A DNA stretch of 64,000 nt from Mucilaginibacter_A sp050955045. Its GTDB lineage: Bacteria > Bacteroidota > Bacteroidia > Sphingobacteriales > Sphingobacteriaceae. The position numbers and the translations under genes are program-made. Every line of letters begins with the position of its first letter. The stretch's first letter is position 1. Positions 16,664 to 25,888 of the stretch are shown piece after piece. The DNA is taken from NCBI GenBank assembly GCA_050955045.1, contig JBPBQV010000035.1, positions 24,886 to 88,885 of the forward strand. The letters are read 5' to 3'. The notes beneath the pieces are model-generated. The model was not told the origin of the DNA and searched no databases. It saw only the letters and a program-made list of their open reading frames with translations.

Positions 16664-17371
16664 TTAAAAATTAGGTTTTAAAACATGTTTGTTGTAAAAA
16701 CGGAAAACGTGTTCTACTGCTTCTTCAGCGGTATCCACCACACGGTATAGGTTTAAATCATCCGGACTGATGTTTTTTTCCTGGCCCAGCATTTTTTCTT
16801 CAATCCAGGCAAATAATCCGCCCCAATAATCTTTTCCGACAAAAACAATCGGGAAACGGGCAATTTTACCGGTTTGTATCAGCGTAATCGCTTCAAAAGA
16901 TTCGTCCATCGTGCCAAAACCGCCAGGCAAAATGATAAAGCCTTGCGAGTATTTCATAAACATTACTTTGCGGATAAAGAAATAATCAAACTCTAGCAGC
17001 TTGTCTCGGTCGATGTACTTATTATGAAACTGCTCGAAAGGTAACTCGATGTTTAATCCAACAGATTTTCCGCCAGCTTCATATGCGCCTTTGTTTGCGG
17101 CTTCCATAATGCCCGGTCCGCCGCCAGAAATTACGCCGTAACCGCCTTCGCTTAATAATCGTGCACATTCTTCGGCTAACTGGTAGTAAGGATTCTCGTT
17201 TTGTGTTCTGGCAGAGCCGAAAATGGAAACACAAGGGCCAATTTTGGCCAGTTTTTCAAATCCATCTACAAACTCGGCCATAATTTTAAAAATCTGCCAG
17301 GAATCAGTTACCTTGATTTCGTGCCAGTTACGGTTTTCAAAAGCGCGTCTTATCTTTTCGTCACTTGTCAT
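16664..17371 (-). CDS. LOG family protein (TIGR00730 Rossmann fold)
   Basis: This 235-residue cytoplasmic protein has the LOG signature PGGFGTMDE at 149-157 and the nucleotide-binding loop GGGPGIMEAAN at 83-93. The conserved Arg-Lys pair at 134-135 precedes MFMKYS. Characterised LOG proteins hydrolyse nucleoside 5'-monophosphates (cytokinin riboside phosphates in plants); bacterial members act as nucleotide N-glycosidases with uncertain physiological substrates. It lies 20 bp downstream of the SSS symporter on the same strand and is likely co-transcribed. The family call is firm and the substrate unknown. Confidence 0.92.
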   Translation of the reverse strand: MTSDEKIRRAFENRNWHEIKVTDSWQIFKIMAEFVDGFEKLAKIGPCVSIFGSARTQNENPYYQLAEECARLLSEGGYGVISGGGPGIMEAANKGAYEAGGKSVGLNIELPFEQFHNKYIDRDKLLEFDYFFIRKVMFMKYSQGFIILPGGFGTMDESFEAITLIQTGKIARFPIVFVGKDYWGGLFAWIEEKMLGQEKNISPDDLNLYRVVDTAEEAVEHVFRFYNKHVLKPNF

Positions 17372-17391
17372 ATTATTATCTTAAAAATAAT

Positions 17392-18876
17392 TTAAAGGGT
17401 TACACTCAGCTTTTTACGTTGTGAAGTAAATAACAGTCCGAAAAAAGTGATTAATCCGTTTACAATAATTAGTTCATTATCAAAAACGTATCCGCCCAAT
17501 AAAGTTTTAGATCCGGTACTTAAAAAATAACAAACCAGCGGACTAACCAGACAAATAAAAGGAACTAAACGATCGTTTACCTGCCGGTTTTTTACAAAAA
17601 GCCCGAAACTGTACAAACCAAGCAATGGTCCGTAGGTGTAGCTCGCCACCTTAAAAATGGCACTTACCACAGCATCATTATTAATGCTGTTGAAAATAAT
17701 AATGGTTAAAAACATCAGCACCGAAAAGCCGATATGTACCCAATGGCGCACATTAATCATTTTTTTGCTGTTTGTATTTTCCTTTTTGTTAAAGTTGAGA
17801 AAATCAATACAAAACGATGTAGTTAAGGCCGTTAGCGCAGAATCTGTGGTGGCAAAAGTTGCAGCCGTTAAACCCAACATAAATACAATGGCCGGCAAAA
17901 CGCCGAGATAATTTAGCGCGATGGTTGGATATAGATAATCGGTTTTGGCTACGCTGATGCTGTTTTTAGCAGCATAAATATAGAGCAGCGCACCAACGCT
18001 TAGGAAGAAAATGTTAATCAACACGAAAACGGCCGTAAAGCTGAACATGTTTTTTTGTGCTTCGCCGATGTTTTTGCAGCTGAGGTTTTTCTGCATTAAA
18101 TCTTGATCCAAACCAGTCATGGCAACGGTGATAAAAATTCCGCCCAAAAATTGTTTGGCAAAATGCAGTTTGCTCGACAGAAAATCGTTCCAGAAAAATA
18201 TTTTGGAGTAGCTGCTGTTCTTGATTGTTTCCGCTGCTTCAAAAACGTTTAAATGCAAGCTTCTGCAAATAAAAAAAATCGATAAAAAAACCGAGCTTAC
18301 CAGGAAAAATGTTTGTAAACTATCCGTAATGATAATCGTTTTCAAACCGCCTTTAAACGTATAGCTCCAAATCAAAGCCAGGCAAATTAAAACCGTTACG
18401 GCAAAAGGAACATGGTAGCTGTCGAAAATAAATTTCTGCAACACAATTACCACCAGATACAAACGGAAAGCAGAACCAATAACGCGGCTGATTAAAAAGA
18501 TACCGGCGGCAGTTTTGTAACTCCATTTACCCAATGCGGTTTCAATATAACTGTAAATCGAGGTGAGCTGCAAACGATAATATAAAGGCAGCAAAACGGT
18601 TGCAATCAAAATAAAACCAACTGCATTACCCAAAACAAACTGAAAATAAGCAAATTGATCTCCGCTGGGCGCGCCAACCTTCCCCGGAACGGAAATAAAA
18701 GTAACGCCGCTTAAAGCTGTGCCAATCATCCCAAAGGCAACCAGATACCATTTGGAATTTCGGTTGGCTACAAAAAAAGTATCGTTATCGGATGAATTGC
18801 GAGATGTAAACCACGAAATCAAAATCAGCACTAAAAAATATCCGATAATAAATGTGAGTAAAATTCCAGGTGCCAT
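17392..18876 (-). CDS. sodium:solute symporter (SSS family)
   Basis: This 494-residue polytopic membrane protein has about 13 hydrophobic helices. SSS hallmarks include ALSGVTFISVPG in an early helix, a helix with SRVIGSAFRLYL, the GGLKTIIITDSLQ segment, and ATTDSALTALTTSF near residue 345, which matches the Na-binding serine region. Family members import sugars, amino acids, organic acids or other solutes with sodium. This sequence most resembles the uncharacterised Bacteroidota branch, and the solute cannot be named. One dispersed 12-mer lies in the gene (17957-17968, encoding KNSI). Confidence 0.9.
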   Translation of the reverse strand: MAPGILLTFIIGYFLVLILISWFTSRNSSDNDTFFVANRNSKWYLVAFGMIGTALSGVTFISVPGKVGAPSGDQFAYFQFVLGNAVGFILIATVLLPLYYRLQLTSIYSYIETALGKWSYKTAAGIFLISRVIGSAFRLYLVVIVLQKFIFDSYHVPFAVTVLICLALIWSYTFKGGLKTIIITDSLQTFFLVSSVFLSIFFICRSLHLNVFEAAETIKNSSYSKIFFWNDFLSSKLHFAKQFLGGIFITVAMTGLDQDLMQKNLSCKNIGEAQKNMFSFTAVFVLINIFFLSVGALLYIYAAKNSISVAKTDYLYPTIALNYLGVLPAIVFMLGLTAATFATTDSALTALTTSFCIDFLNFNKKENTNSKKMINVRHWVHIGFSVLMFLTIIIFNSINNDAVVSAIFKVASYTYGPLLGLYSFGLFVKNRQVNDRLVPFICLVSPLVCYFLSTGSKTLLGGYVFDNELIIVNGLITFFGLLFTSQRKKLSVTL

Positions 18877-19020
18877 TTTAGGAGTTGTAAGTTTTAAGTA
18901 GTAAGTCCAGCGTTAAAGCTAATTATTGAATTTTAGACTAACAAATTCAGTCATGCTCACCGTGCTGTAAAACTTATAACGTATTACTAAAACCTTTCAC
19001 TTTCTTGCTATTTTTACAAC

Positions 19021-19635
19021 ATGAATTTTTCTTCCAAGCTACTGGAAACCGCGGTGGCCGAGTTTGCCAAACTTCCCGGAATCGGACAAAAAACGGCACT
19101 TCGTTTAGTGCTTAATTTATTGAATCAAGATAAAGAGGAAGTAGAGCGTTTTAGTAACTCCATCAGTAAATTACGCAACGAGGTTCAGTTTTGCGAAGTT
19201 TGTCATAATATTTCTGACCAAGCCATATGCGAGATTTGTGCTTCGCCGAGAAGAAACCACGAAGTTATTTGTGTGGTAGAAGATACGCGCGATGTGATGG
19301 CGATAGAAAATACAAGTCAGTACAACGGTTTATATCATGTTTTGGGCGGATTAATTTCGCCGATGGATGGTATTGGGCCGAGCGATTTAAACATTGATTC
19401 GCTGACTGAACGACTCAAAAATAATGAAGTAACGGAAGTTATTTTTGCAGTAAGTGCTACAATGGAAGGCGATACTACCATCTTTTATCTGCATAAAAAA
19501 CTAAAAGAATTTTCACTTAAAATATCTACCATTGCGCGCGGAATTGCTTTTGGCGGCGAGCTGGAATATGTGGACGAAATTACTTTGGGCCGTTCTATTG
19601 CTACGCGGGTTTTGTATGAAAATTCAGTGCGCTAA
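19021..19635 (+). CDS. recR: recombination protein RecR
   Basis: This 204-residue protein has the standard RecR order: helix-hairpin-helix (LPGIGQKTALRLV, 18-30), a C4 zinc finger with Cys 58, 61, 70 and 73, and a Toprim domain beginning ICVVEDTRD at about 83. RecR with RecO and RecF loads RecA at single-strand gaps. The start ATG at 19021 is canonical. A dispersed 12-mer follows 5 bp after the stop (19641-19652), between this gene and the SDR gene. Confidence 0.95.
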   Translation: MNFSSKLLETAVAEFAKLPGIGQKTALRLVLNLLNQDKEEVERFSNSISKLRNEVQFCEVCHNISDQAICEICASPRRNHEVICVVEDTRDVMAIENTSQYNGLYHVLGGLISPMDGIGPSDLNIDSLTERLKNNEVTEVIFAVSATMEGDTTIFYLHKKLKEFSLKISTIARGIAFGGELEYVDEITLGRSIATRVLYENSVR

Positions 19636-19640
19636 TGCAG

Positions 19641-19652
19641 ATACTTCTTTTA
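19641..19652 (-). repeat. dispersed 12-mer (GAAGT type) in the recR-SDR spacer
   Basis: An exact ATACTTCTTTTA copy (reverse orientation), flanked by GCAG before and TCAGCAT after. The 51-bp spacer has no hairpin partner for it. Confidence 0.8.
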
Positions 19653-19686
19653 TCAGCATAAAAATTGGTAACCATTCAATATAAAA

Positions 19687-20502
19687 ATGAGTTTTAAAGG
19701 TAAAACAGTTGTTATCACCGGTGCTTCATCTGGCATTGGCGAAGCTTTGGCACAAGAAATGGCTTCGCGCGGTGCAAACTTGGTTTTAGGTGCGCGGCAG
19801 TTTGTTACTTTGTGTGAAATCGCCCAAAACCTCGAAAAAAAATACGGTATAAAAGCAGTAGCGGTGCAATGCGATGTAAGTAAAGAAGAAGATTGTAAAG
19901 TATTGATCCACCAAACTATAAGCACTTTTAAAGGAATTGATGTGTTGATAAACAATGCCGGGATTTCGATGCGCGCGCTATTTAAAGATCTGGATCTGGT
20001 AGTTTTAAAAAACCTGATGGACGTAAACTTTTGGGGCACCGTTTACTGCACCAAATATGCAATGGAAGCGATTTTAAAATCAAAAGGCAGCATTGTTGGC
20101 GTATCCTCCATTGCGGGTTTCAAAGGTTTGCCGGGCCGCACGGGCTACTCTGCTTCCAAATTTGCAATGAATGGTTTTTTAGATAGTTTGCGCGTAGAAA
20201 ATTTAAAAACTGGAGTGCATGTGATGACCGCTTGTCCGGGTTTTACCGCTTCCAACATCCGCAGTACGGCTTTATCTAATGATGGAACGGCGCATGGCGA
20301 AACTTCCATGAACGAAGAAAAAATGATGACCGCCGAAGAAGTTGCTAAAATTATTGCAGATGGAATTGCCAAACGCGAACGAATTTTGGTGATGACCGGA
20401 CAAGGAAAATTAACTGTTTTACTGAATAAACTGATTCCAGGTTGGTTAGATAAAAAAGTCTATGAGGTTTTTACCAAAGAAAAAAATCCATTGTTACAGT
20501 AG
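19687..20502 (+). CDS. short-chain dehydrogenase/reductase (SDR)
   Basis: This 271-residue classical SDR has the NAD(P)-binding motif TGASSGIG at 11-18, NNAG at 89-92, catalytic serine around 140-141 (VSSIAG), and the YxxxK pair Y154/K158. A hydrophobic stretch near the C-terminus is short, so the enzyme is probably cytosolic or peripheral. The closest general group is the DltE/short-chain ketone reductase-like SDRs; the substrate is unknown. It stands 51 bp after recR on the same strand, and co-transcription is possible but not shown. Confidence 0.9.
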   Translation: MSFKGKTVVITGASSGIGEALAQEMASRGANLVLGARQFVTLCEIAQNLEKKYGIKAVAVQCDVSKEEDCKVLIHQTISTFKGIDVLINNAGISMRALFKDLDLVVLKNLMDVNFWGTVYCTKYAMEAILKSKGSIVGVSSIAGFKGLPGRTGYSASKFAMNGFLDSLRVENLKTGVHVMTACPGFTASNIRSTALSNDGTAHGETSMNEEKMMTAEEVAKIIADGIAKRERILVMTGQGKLTVLLNKLIPGWLDKKVYEVFTKEKNPLLQ

Positions 20503-20695
20503 AAGCGTTGCTTGCAACAACTTTACATTTAGTCATTTCACTATTTTAGGATTATAGTGGAGATATTTTTAAATTGCTTCTTTTACGGCAGTAATTTAAG
20601 CTTTTTGAAGAATTCCTTCAACTCAAAAAGTAAAACTTTTCTAATTTTATGCTGGTAAAAGAAGCATTGCAATAAACAGGTGAAAAATATAAAAT
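20503..20695. other. AT-rich spacer with a degraded 12-mer pair
   Basis: No gene is visible. One exact 12-mer lies at 20656-20667 (GAAGC, plus). A one-mismatch reverse copy (TTGCTTCTTTTA) lies at 20574-20585, giving an imperfect, widely spaced inverted pair after the SDR gene. The vapB-like remnant follows. Beyond the vapC-like remnant, 20943-21063 also holds no feature I can support. Confidence 0.5.
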
Positions 20696-20773
20696 ATGAT
20701 ACGAATAGTTATCACGCCAACCGATACTACCATTAGCATTTCTATTCCCGAAGAATATCAATCCGCTCAATAA
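20696..20773 (+). pseudogene. VapB/AbrB-like antitoxin remnant
   Basis: A short frame begins ATG ATA CGA ATA and encodes 25 residues with an IPEEYQ segment, then stops. Short antitoxins paired with PIN toxins often carry a similar IP-x-EY element, but only this fragment survives, so the assignment rests mainly on the adjacent PIN remnant. The downstream frame overlaps its stop codon by two bases, as if an internal deletion joined the two genes. Confidence 0.4.
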
Positions 20774-20942
20774 ATTTGTAGTAAAACAAGTAATTGAGTT
20801 ACGTCAAAATCATAAAATCAAAACTCCTGATGCAATTATAGCCGCTACCGCTCTTGTTCATGATCTGATTTTGATTTCCCGAAACGTATCAGACTTTAAA
20901 ACAATATATGGGTTGCAAACTGTAAATCCACACAATTTGTAA
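20772..20942 (+). pseudogene. VapC-like PIN-domain toxin remnant (C-terminal part)
   Basis: The frame encodes about 56 residues ending in TAA at 20940-20942. It contains TPDAIIAATAL (the conserved PIN aspartate and helix) followed by LILISRNVSDF and a short tail, which is the C-terminal part of VapC-type PIN ribonucleases. The N-terminal two thirds, including the first catalytic aspartate and the start codon, are missing, so it should be inactive. It sits just after the antitoxin-like fragment, and the two read as a deleted vapBC pair. Confidence 0.65.
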
Positions 20943-21063
20943 GCTCAAAGAATAGTATTATTATATAAGCTGATCAGCAAAATCAGTCATTACCTTTTCT
21001 GTCGCTGCAGCGTAGAAAAGAAAAATATATTTACTTTAGCCTTATTTCTCATTACTGATTTGC

Positions 21064-22179
21064 ATGATATTAATAGTCGATGATAAGCCGGAAAATATAA
21101 TTGCTTTAAAAAGGATACTTGAAAAACATCAATTTGAAGTTGATTCTGCTTTATCAGGCGAGGAAGCTTTAAAAAAGGTTTTAAAAAGCAGTTACGACCT
21201 TATTATTCTGGATGTGCAAATGCCTGGCTTAGATGGTTTTGAAGTGGCCGAATCTATTTCCGGCTATAGTAAAACCAAAGATATTCCGATTATTTTTCTC
21301 TCCGCAGTAAATGTAAACAAACAGTTTATCAGCAAAGGTTATGCTTCCGGTGGCCGTGATTATATGGTTAAACCTTTTGATCCGGATGTGCTGGTATTAA
21401 AAGTTAAAACCTATTTAAAACTGTACGAACAAACGCTTACCCTGCAAAACATGCAGCAGGTTTTGCTTGAGGAAATAGAATTTAGAAAGCAGGCGGAAAG
21501 AACCAAAGATGAGTTTATTACGATGGCCAGCCATGAGCTAAAAACACCATTAACATCTATAAAAGGTTATATGCAACTGGTTGAACGCTCGGTTGACCGC
21601 GACAATAAAGAAGATGCCAAAAAGTACCTGGAACGCACGCGGCAGCAACTGGAAAAATTAAACATCCTGATTAATGATTTACTGGATACTTCTAAAATTG
21701 CCAGCGGTAAACTTGATTTTAATAATGATGTTTATGCTATCGATCCCATTGTTGATAACGCAGTAGATATTATTCGTCAAACGTATCCAAGTCACAATAT
21801 TATCAAAACTGGCCAGGCGGGTGTTAATGTTTTTGGTGATCCAATCCGTATTGAACAGGTGATCCTCAATTACTTAACCAATGCCATTAAATATTCCCCA
21901 AATTCATCTGAGATTTTATTTGACGTTTCTTTGCTGTCTTGTGATGAAGTGATGATAAATATAACTGATTCTGGAATCGGGATACCAAAAGATAAACAAG
22001 CAGATTTATTTACCAAGTTTTACCGGGTAGAAGAATCATCAAACCGCTTTCAAGGGTTGGGAATGGGTTTATACATTTGTGCCGAAATTATTAAACGGCA
22101 TCATGGCCGTTACGGTGTAAATAGCGAATTGAGCAAAGGTTCTTCCTTTTATTTTACGTTGCCAGTACATCAGCAGTAA
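21064..22179 (+). CDS. response regulator-histidine kinase fusion
   Basis: This 371-residue soluble protein starts with a receiver domain (about 1-120; phosphoacceptor D50 in LDVQMPG, lysine in MVKPFD). A short coiled linker leads to a HisKA domain with MASHELKTPLTSIKG and a HATPase_c domain with NYLTNAIKYSP (N box), DSGIGIP (G1) and GLGMGLYI (G2). The absence of a membrane span suggests it is driven by phosphotransfer from another kinase, probably the large hybrid kinase encoded 36 bp downstream. The start ATG at 21064 directly precedes the first beta strand. Confidence 0.92.
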   Translation: MILIVDDKPENIIALKRILEKHQFEVDSALSGEEALKKVLKSSYDLIILDVQMPGLDGFEVAESISGYSKTKDIPIIFLSAVNVNKQFISKGYASGGRDYMVKPFDPDVLVLKVKTYLKLYEQTLTLQNMQQVLLEEIEFRKQAERTKDEFITMASHELKTPLTSIKGYMQLVERSVDRDNKEDAKKYLERTRQQLEKLNILINDLLDTSKIASGKLDFNNDVYAIDPIVDNAVDIIRQTYPSHNIIKTGQAGVNVFGDPIRIEQVILNYLTNAIKYSPNSSEILFDVSLLSCDEVMINITDSGIGIPKDKQADLFTKFYRVEESSNRFQGLGMGLYICAEIIKRHHGRYGVNSELSKGSSFYFTLPVHQQ

Positions 22180-22215
22180 AGGTTAAAAATATAAACAATT
22201 ATCCTTCGGTTTATC

Positions 22216-25200
22216 ATGAAAACCAAAATCAACCACGATTTGCAGATAGGCTTTGGCTTATCTCTGTTATTGCTTATTATCAGTTCTTTAGCTTCTTATA
22301 TCAGCATTCGCAATCTTTTAAGCAATGCAGAAAATGTTACCCAGAACAACAATGTTATTTTAAGATTAGAAAGTATTATTTCGACTATGAAGGATGCAGA
22401 AACCGGTCAAAGAGGTTTTTTACTTTCGGGAGAAGAAATATTTTTGCAACCTTATATTGGTGCAGATCAAAAAGTTTTTAGCAGGATAAAAGAAGTACGT
22501 CAGCTTACAACCGGCAGCATCATTCAGCAACAGCAAATTTTGCAGTTGGAAGCAGCGGTTACGGCAAGATTTGTAAAGTTGCAGCAGCTGATTGATCAGA
22601 AACGCGCCAGTAAAAATATTAGTCTCGAGCAGCTTAAACAAGGCAAAGAAAAAATGGATGCTTTGCGTGCATTAATTTCCAATATGGAAAAGCAGGAAAA
22701 GGCTGTTTTGTCGGCATCAACTGCTACACAACGTTTTCTTACTGCTTCAACACCTCCAATTATTGTTTTTGCAACGCTTTTATCTTTGTTGATTTCTACT
22801 GTTTATTACTTCAAACTGCGCAAAAAATATTTTGAAAACATACAGTTGCGTCAGGGTTTAGAGGAAAAAGAAGAAATAATGACTAAGCGGTTGCAAATTG
22901 TACAGGAAACTACCTCGCGGATTTCGGGCGGTGATTATAAAACGGAAATCATCAGTACCGATCAAGAAACGCTAGGTGTGGTATCCGATTATTTGAACCG
23001 GATGGCAAAATCTCTTGATTTTGCTTTCAGTAATCTGGAAGAGAACAAATGGCTGCAAAACACAGCAAATGAACTGAATAATAAAATGTTAGATGTTAAA
23101 CAGTTACATGCTTTAACTAAAACTGTTCTTGATTATCTGGTTTCTCATTCTAACAGTAACACCGGTGCATTTTATTTACTTCAGGGAAATATTTTGCATT
23201 TACAAAGTGGTTATGCTTTGTCTGCAAACCATCAGCAGGAAATAAAAGTTGGCGAAGGGCTGAGTGGCCAATGTGCTTCCGATCAGCAGATTATTCACCT
23301 AAAAAACATTGATAAAAACAGCATCTCAGTTAGTTTCGGTGGTGGAGATATTAAACCAGTTCAGGTAATAGCTTTGCCCATTAATTATAAAGGCAGTGTT
23401 TTGGCGGTGATTGAGTTGGCTTCACTAGAAAATTATACCGATTTAAGTCTTCAATTCCTGGAGCAGGTGCTTACAAATATTGGTATTATACTGCATTCGG
23501 TACAAAACCAAGATGAGCTGCAACTGGTGCTGGAACGTACACAATTGCAGGCAGAAGAACTGGTTAAAAGGCAGCGTGAACTTGAAAACATGAATGCCGA
23601 ATTAGAGGCCTATACCCAAAAATTACAGTACTCGGAAGAGGAATTACGCGTACAGCAAGAAGAGTTGGAGCAATCAAACCAGATGTTGGAAGAACGCAGC
23701 CAATTGCTGGAAGATCAAAATCAGATAATTTTAGATCGCAACCAGGAAATACATCGGAAGGTTAAAGAGCTGGAAATCAGTACGCAATATAAAACGGAAT
23801 TTATGGCAAATATGTCGCATGAGTTACGTACGCCGCTAAATTCCATACTGCTTTTATCCAGGTATTTATCAGAAAATGATGAAGCAAATTTATCCGCAGA
23901 ACAAATAGAATCGGCACAAGTAATTCTGAGTTCGGGTAAAGGTTTACTCAATTTAATTGATGAAATTTTGGATCTGTCGAAAATTGAAGCCGGTAAAATG
24001 GATGCCGATTACGAAAAAATCACGATCAGCGAAATTGTTTCTGGATTGAATGGTTTGTTTTTGCCGGTAGCGAAAGAAAAAAAGCTCGATCTGAACATTT
24101 TTTTGCAGCCGGATTTGGAAGACAGCATAGAAACTGATCAACCCAAACTGGAGCAAATTCTAAAAAATCTACTTTCTAACGCACTTAAATTTACAGCAAA
24201 AGGTGAGGTGAGCTTAAAAATAGAAGCAGATCAGGAAAACAAGATTAATTTTACTGTTGCGGATAGTGGTATCGGGATTTCGACAGCAGACCAGGAACTG
24301 ATTTTTGAACCTTTTAAACAAGCAGACGGCTCGACCAGAAGAAATTACGGCGGCACTGGTTTGGGTCTTTCTATCAGCCGGAAATTAGCGGAACTGTTGC
24401 AAGGCGAAATCCGGCTTGAAAGCGAACCGGGCAAAGGAAGTACGTTTGTTTTAACCATTCCGAAAGAAAAACCACTGGTTTCGATTTTTAAAGATGGAGC
24501 TTACAATACTCCTTTATCAACCCAAAAAACATTGATAAAAGAAGTATTGCCGGTTGCGAATAATCGGGTAAAGCATTTATCAGATACAATTTCTGCCGAA
24601 ATCAAAGACGACCGCGAAACGCTGCAACAAGCAGATAAAGTGATTTTGATTATTGAAGATGATCCGGTTTTTGCTAACGCTTTATTAAAATTTACACGGG
24701 CCAGAGGTTACAAAGGATTGGTAGCAATGCGTGGTGATTTGGGGTTTGAAATGGTGCAGCAATACAAGCCTCACGCGATTTTGTTGGATATACAATTGCC
24801 TGTAAAAGATGGCTGGGAAGTGATGGAAGAGTTGAAAAGCAACTCGGCTACAAGGCATATTCCGGTGCATATCATGTCATCACTGCAAGTAAAAAAAGAA
24901 AGTTTGCTAAAAGGAGCAATCGATTTTATCAACAAGCCGATGGCAGCAGATCAAATGAAAACCTTGTTTGAAAAGCTGGAAGTGGCTATGCTCCGCAGCC
25001 CGAAAAAAGTATTGATTGTGGAAGATAATGATCAGCACGCCAAGGCATTATCTTATTTTTTGGAAACTTTTGGTATCACTTCAGAAATTTCGGGCAACAT
25101 CAACCATAGTATTGATACGCTGCAAAAAAAGGAAGTAGATTGCGTGATTTTGGATATGGGCGTTTCCGGTAAAGTTATTTACGAATCACTGGAACTAATT

Positions 25201-25818
25201 ACTAAACAACCTGATCTGGATCGGATTCCGATTATTGTTTTTACCGGAAAAAATCTTTCTGCTGCAGAAGAAAGCTTGATTTTGCGTTTTGCGGATTCTA
25301 TTGTGGTAAAAACAGCACAATCTTACCAACGCGTAATTGATGAAGTAGCACTTTTTTTACATGTAATGGAAGGGAAAGAAAAAACGCCTGCAAGTGCTAA
25401 TTTAATGTCGAAAACCGCTGGCTCTTTAACCGAAGTGCTAAAAAATAAAACTATCTTGATTGCTGATGATGATGTGCGAAATATATTTTCGCTAACACGT
25501 TCTTTCGAAAAATACAAAATGAACGTAATTACGGCTACCAACGGCCGCGAAGCTTTGGAGCAACTGGAGCAGCATAAAACCGATATTGTGCTGATGGACA
25601 TGATGATGCCAGAGATGGATGGCTACGAAAGCATCAGCCAGATCCGGCAGCATCCAAAGTTTAAAAACTTGCCTGTAATTGCTGTAACGGCCAAAGTAAT
25701 GCCTGCCGATCGGGAAGCTTGCATCCGTGCAGGTGCGTCGGATTATATTTCTAAACCAGTGGATGTGGACCAGTTGATTTCGCTTTTGCGGGTTTGGCTG
25801 TACGATCAAAACCTGTAA
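22216..25818 (+). CDS. CHASE3-GAF hybrid histidine kinase with three receiver domains
   Basis: This 1200-residue inner-membrane kinase has helix 1 (about 11-33), a periplasmic CHASE3 domain with DAETGQRGFLLSGEE, helix 2 (about 175-197), a HAMP-like linker, and a GAF domain (about 265-420). A long coiled coil (about 435-515) precedes HisKA (MANMSHELRTPLNS) and HATPase_c (DSGIGIS, GGTGLGLSI). Three receiver domains follow (LDIQLPVKD, LDMGVSGK, MDMMMPEMD). The middle receiver lacks the usual PxxDG after its aspartate and may be specialised. The ligand is unknown. The gene forms a cluster with the upstream REC-kinase and downstream CheR-like gene. A dispersed 12-mer lies in the HATPase-REC linker (24536-24547). 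Confidence 0.93.
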   Translation: MKTKINHDLQIGFGLSLLLLIISSLASYISIRNLLSNAENVTQNNNVILRLESIISTMKDAETGQRGFLLSGEEIFLQPYIGADQKVFSRIKEVRQLTTGSIIQQQQILQLEAAVTARFVKLQQLIDQKRASKNISLEQLKQGKEKMDALRALISNMEKQEKAVLSASTATQRFLTASTPPIIVFATLLSLLISTVYYFKLRKKYFENIQLRQGLEEKEEIMTKRLQIVQETTSRISGGDYKTEIISTDQETLGVVSDYLNRMAKSLDFAFSNLEENKWLQNTANELNNKMLDVKQLHALTKTVLDYLVSHSNSNTGAFYLLQGNILHLQSGYALSANHQQEIKVGEGLSGQCASDQQIIHLKNIDKNSISVSFGGGDIKPVQVIALPINYKGSVLAVIELASLENYTDLSLQFLEQVLTNIGIILHSVQNQDELQLVLERTQLQAEELVKRQRELENMNAELEAYTQKLQYSEEELRVQQEELEQSNQMLEERSQLLEDQNQIILDRNQEIHRKVKELEISTQYKTEFMANMSHELRTPLNSILLLSRYLSENDEANLSAEQIESAQVILSSGKGLLNLIDEILDLSKIEAGKMDADYEKITISEIVSGLNGLFLPVAKEKKLDLNIFLQPDLEDSIETDQPKLEQILKNLLSNALKFTAKGEVSLKIEADQENKINFTVADSGIGISTADQELIFEPFKQADGSTRRNYGGTGLGLSISRKLAELLQGEIRLESEPGKGSTFVLTIPKEKPLVSIFKDGAYNTPLSTQKTLIKEVLPVANNRVKHLSDTISAEIKDDRETLQQADKVILIIEDDPVFANALLKFTRARGYKGLVAMRGDLGFEMVQQYKPHAILLDIQLPVKDGWEVMEELKSNSATRHIPVHIMSSLQVKKESLLKGAIDFINKPMAADQMKTLFEKLEVAMLRSPKKVLIVEDNDQHAKALSYFLETFGITSEISGNINHSIDTLQKKEVDCVILDMGVSGKVIYESLELITKQPDLDRIPIIVFTGKNLSAAEESLILRFADSIVVKTAQSYQRVIDEVALFLHVMEGKEKTPASANLMSKTAGSLTEVLKNKTILIADDDVRNIFSLTRSFEKYKMNVITATNGREALEQLEQHKTDIVLMDMMMPEMDGYESISQIRQHPKFKNLPVIAVTAKVMPADREACIRAGASDYISKPVDVDQLISLLRVWLYDQNL

Positions 25819-25822
25819 AATA

Positions 25823-25870
25823 GATAATAAAAACAGTATGGATGTTTTTTTCGGAATGCTGTTTTTATCA
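25823..25870. repeat. imperfect inverted pair of ACAG-type 12-mers
   Basis: TAAAAACAGTAT (25828-25839) and ATGCTGTTTTTA (25856-25867) face each other over 16 bases, differing only at the Y position. They fill most of the 70-bp gap between the hybrid kinase and the CheR-like gene, which are in the same direction. It could reduce read-through or be only a paired word. Confidence 0.75.
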
Positions 25871-25888
25871 ATCTAAAATCTGATTTTA

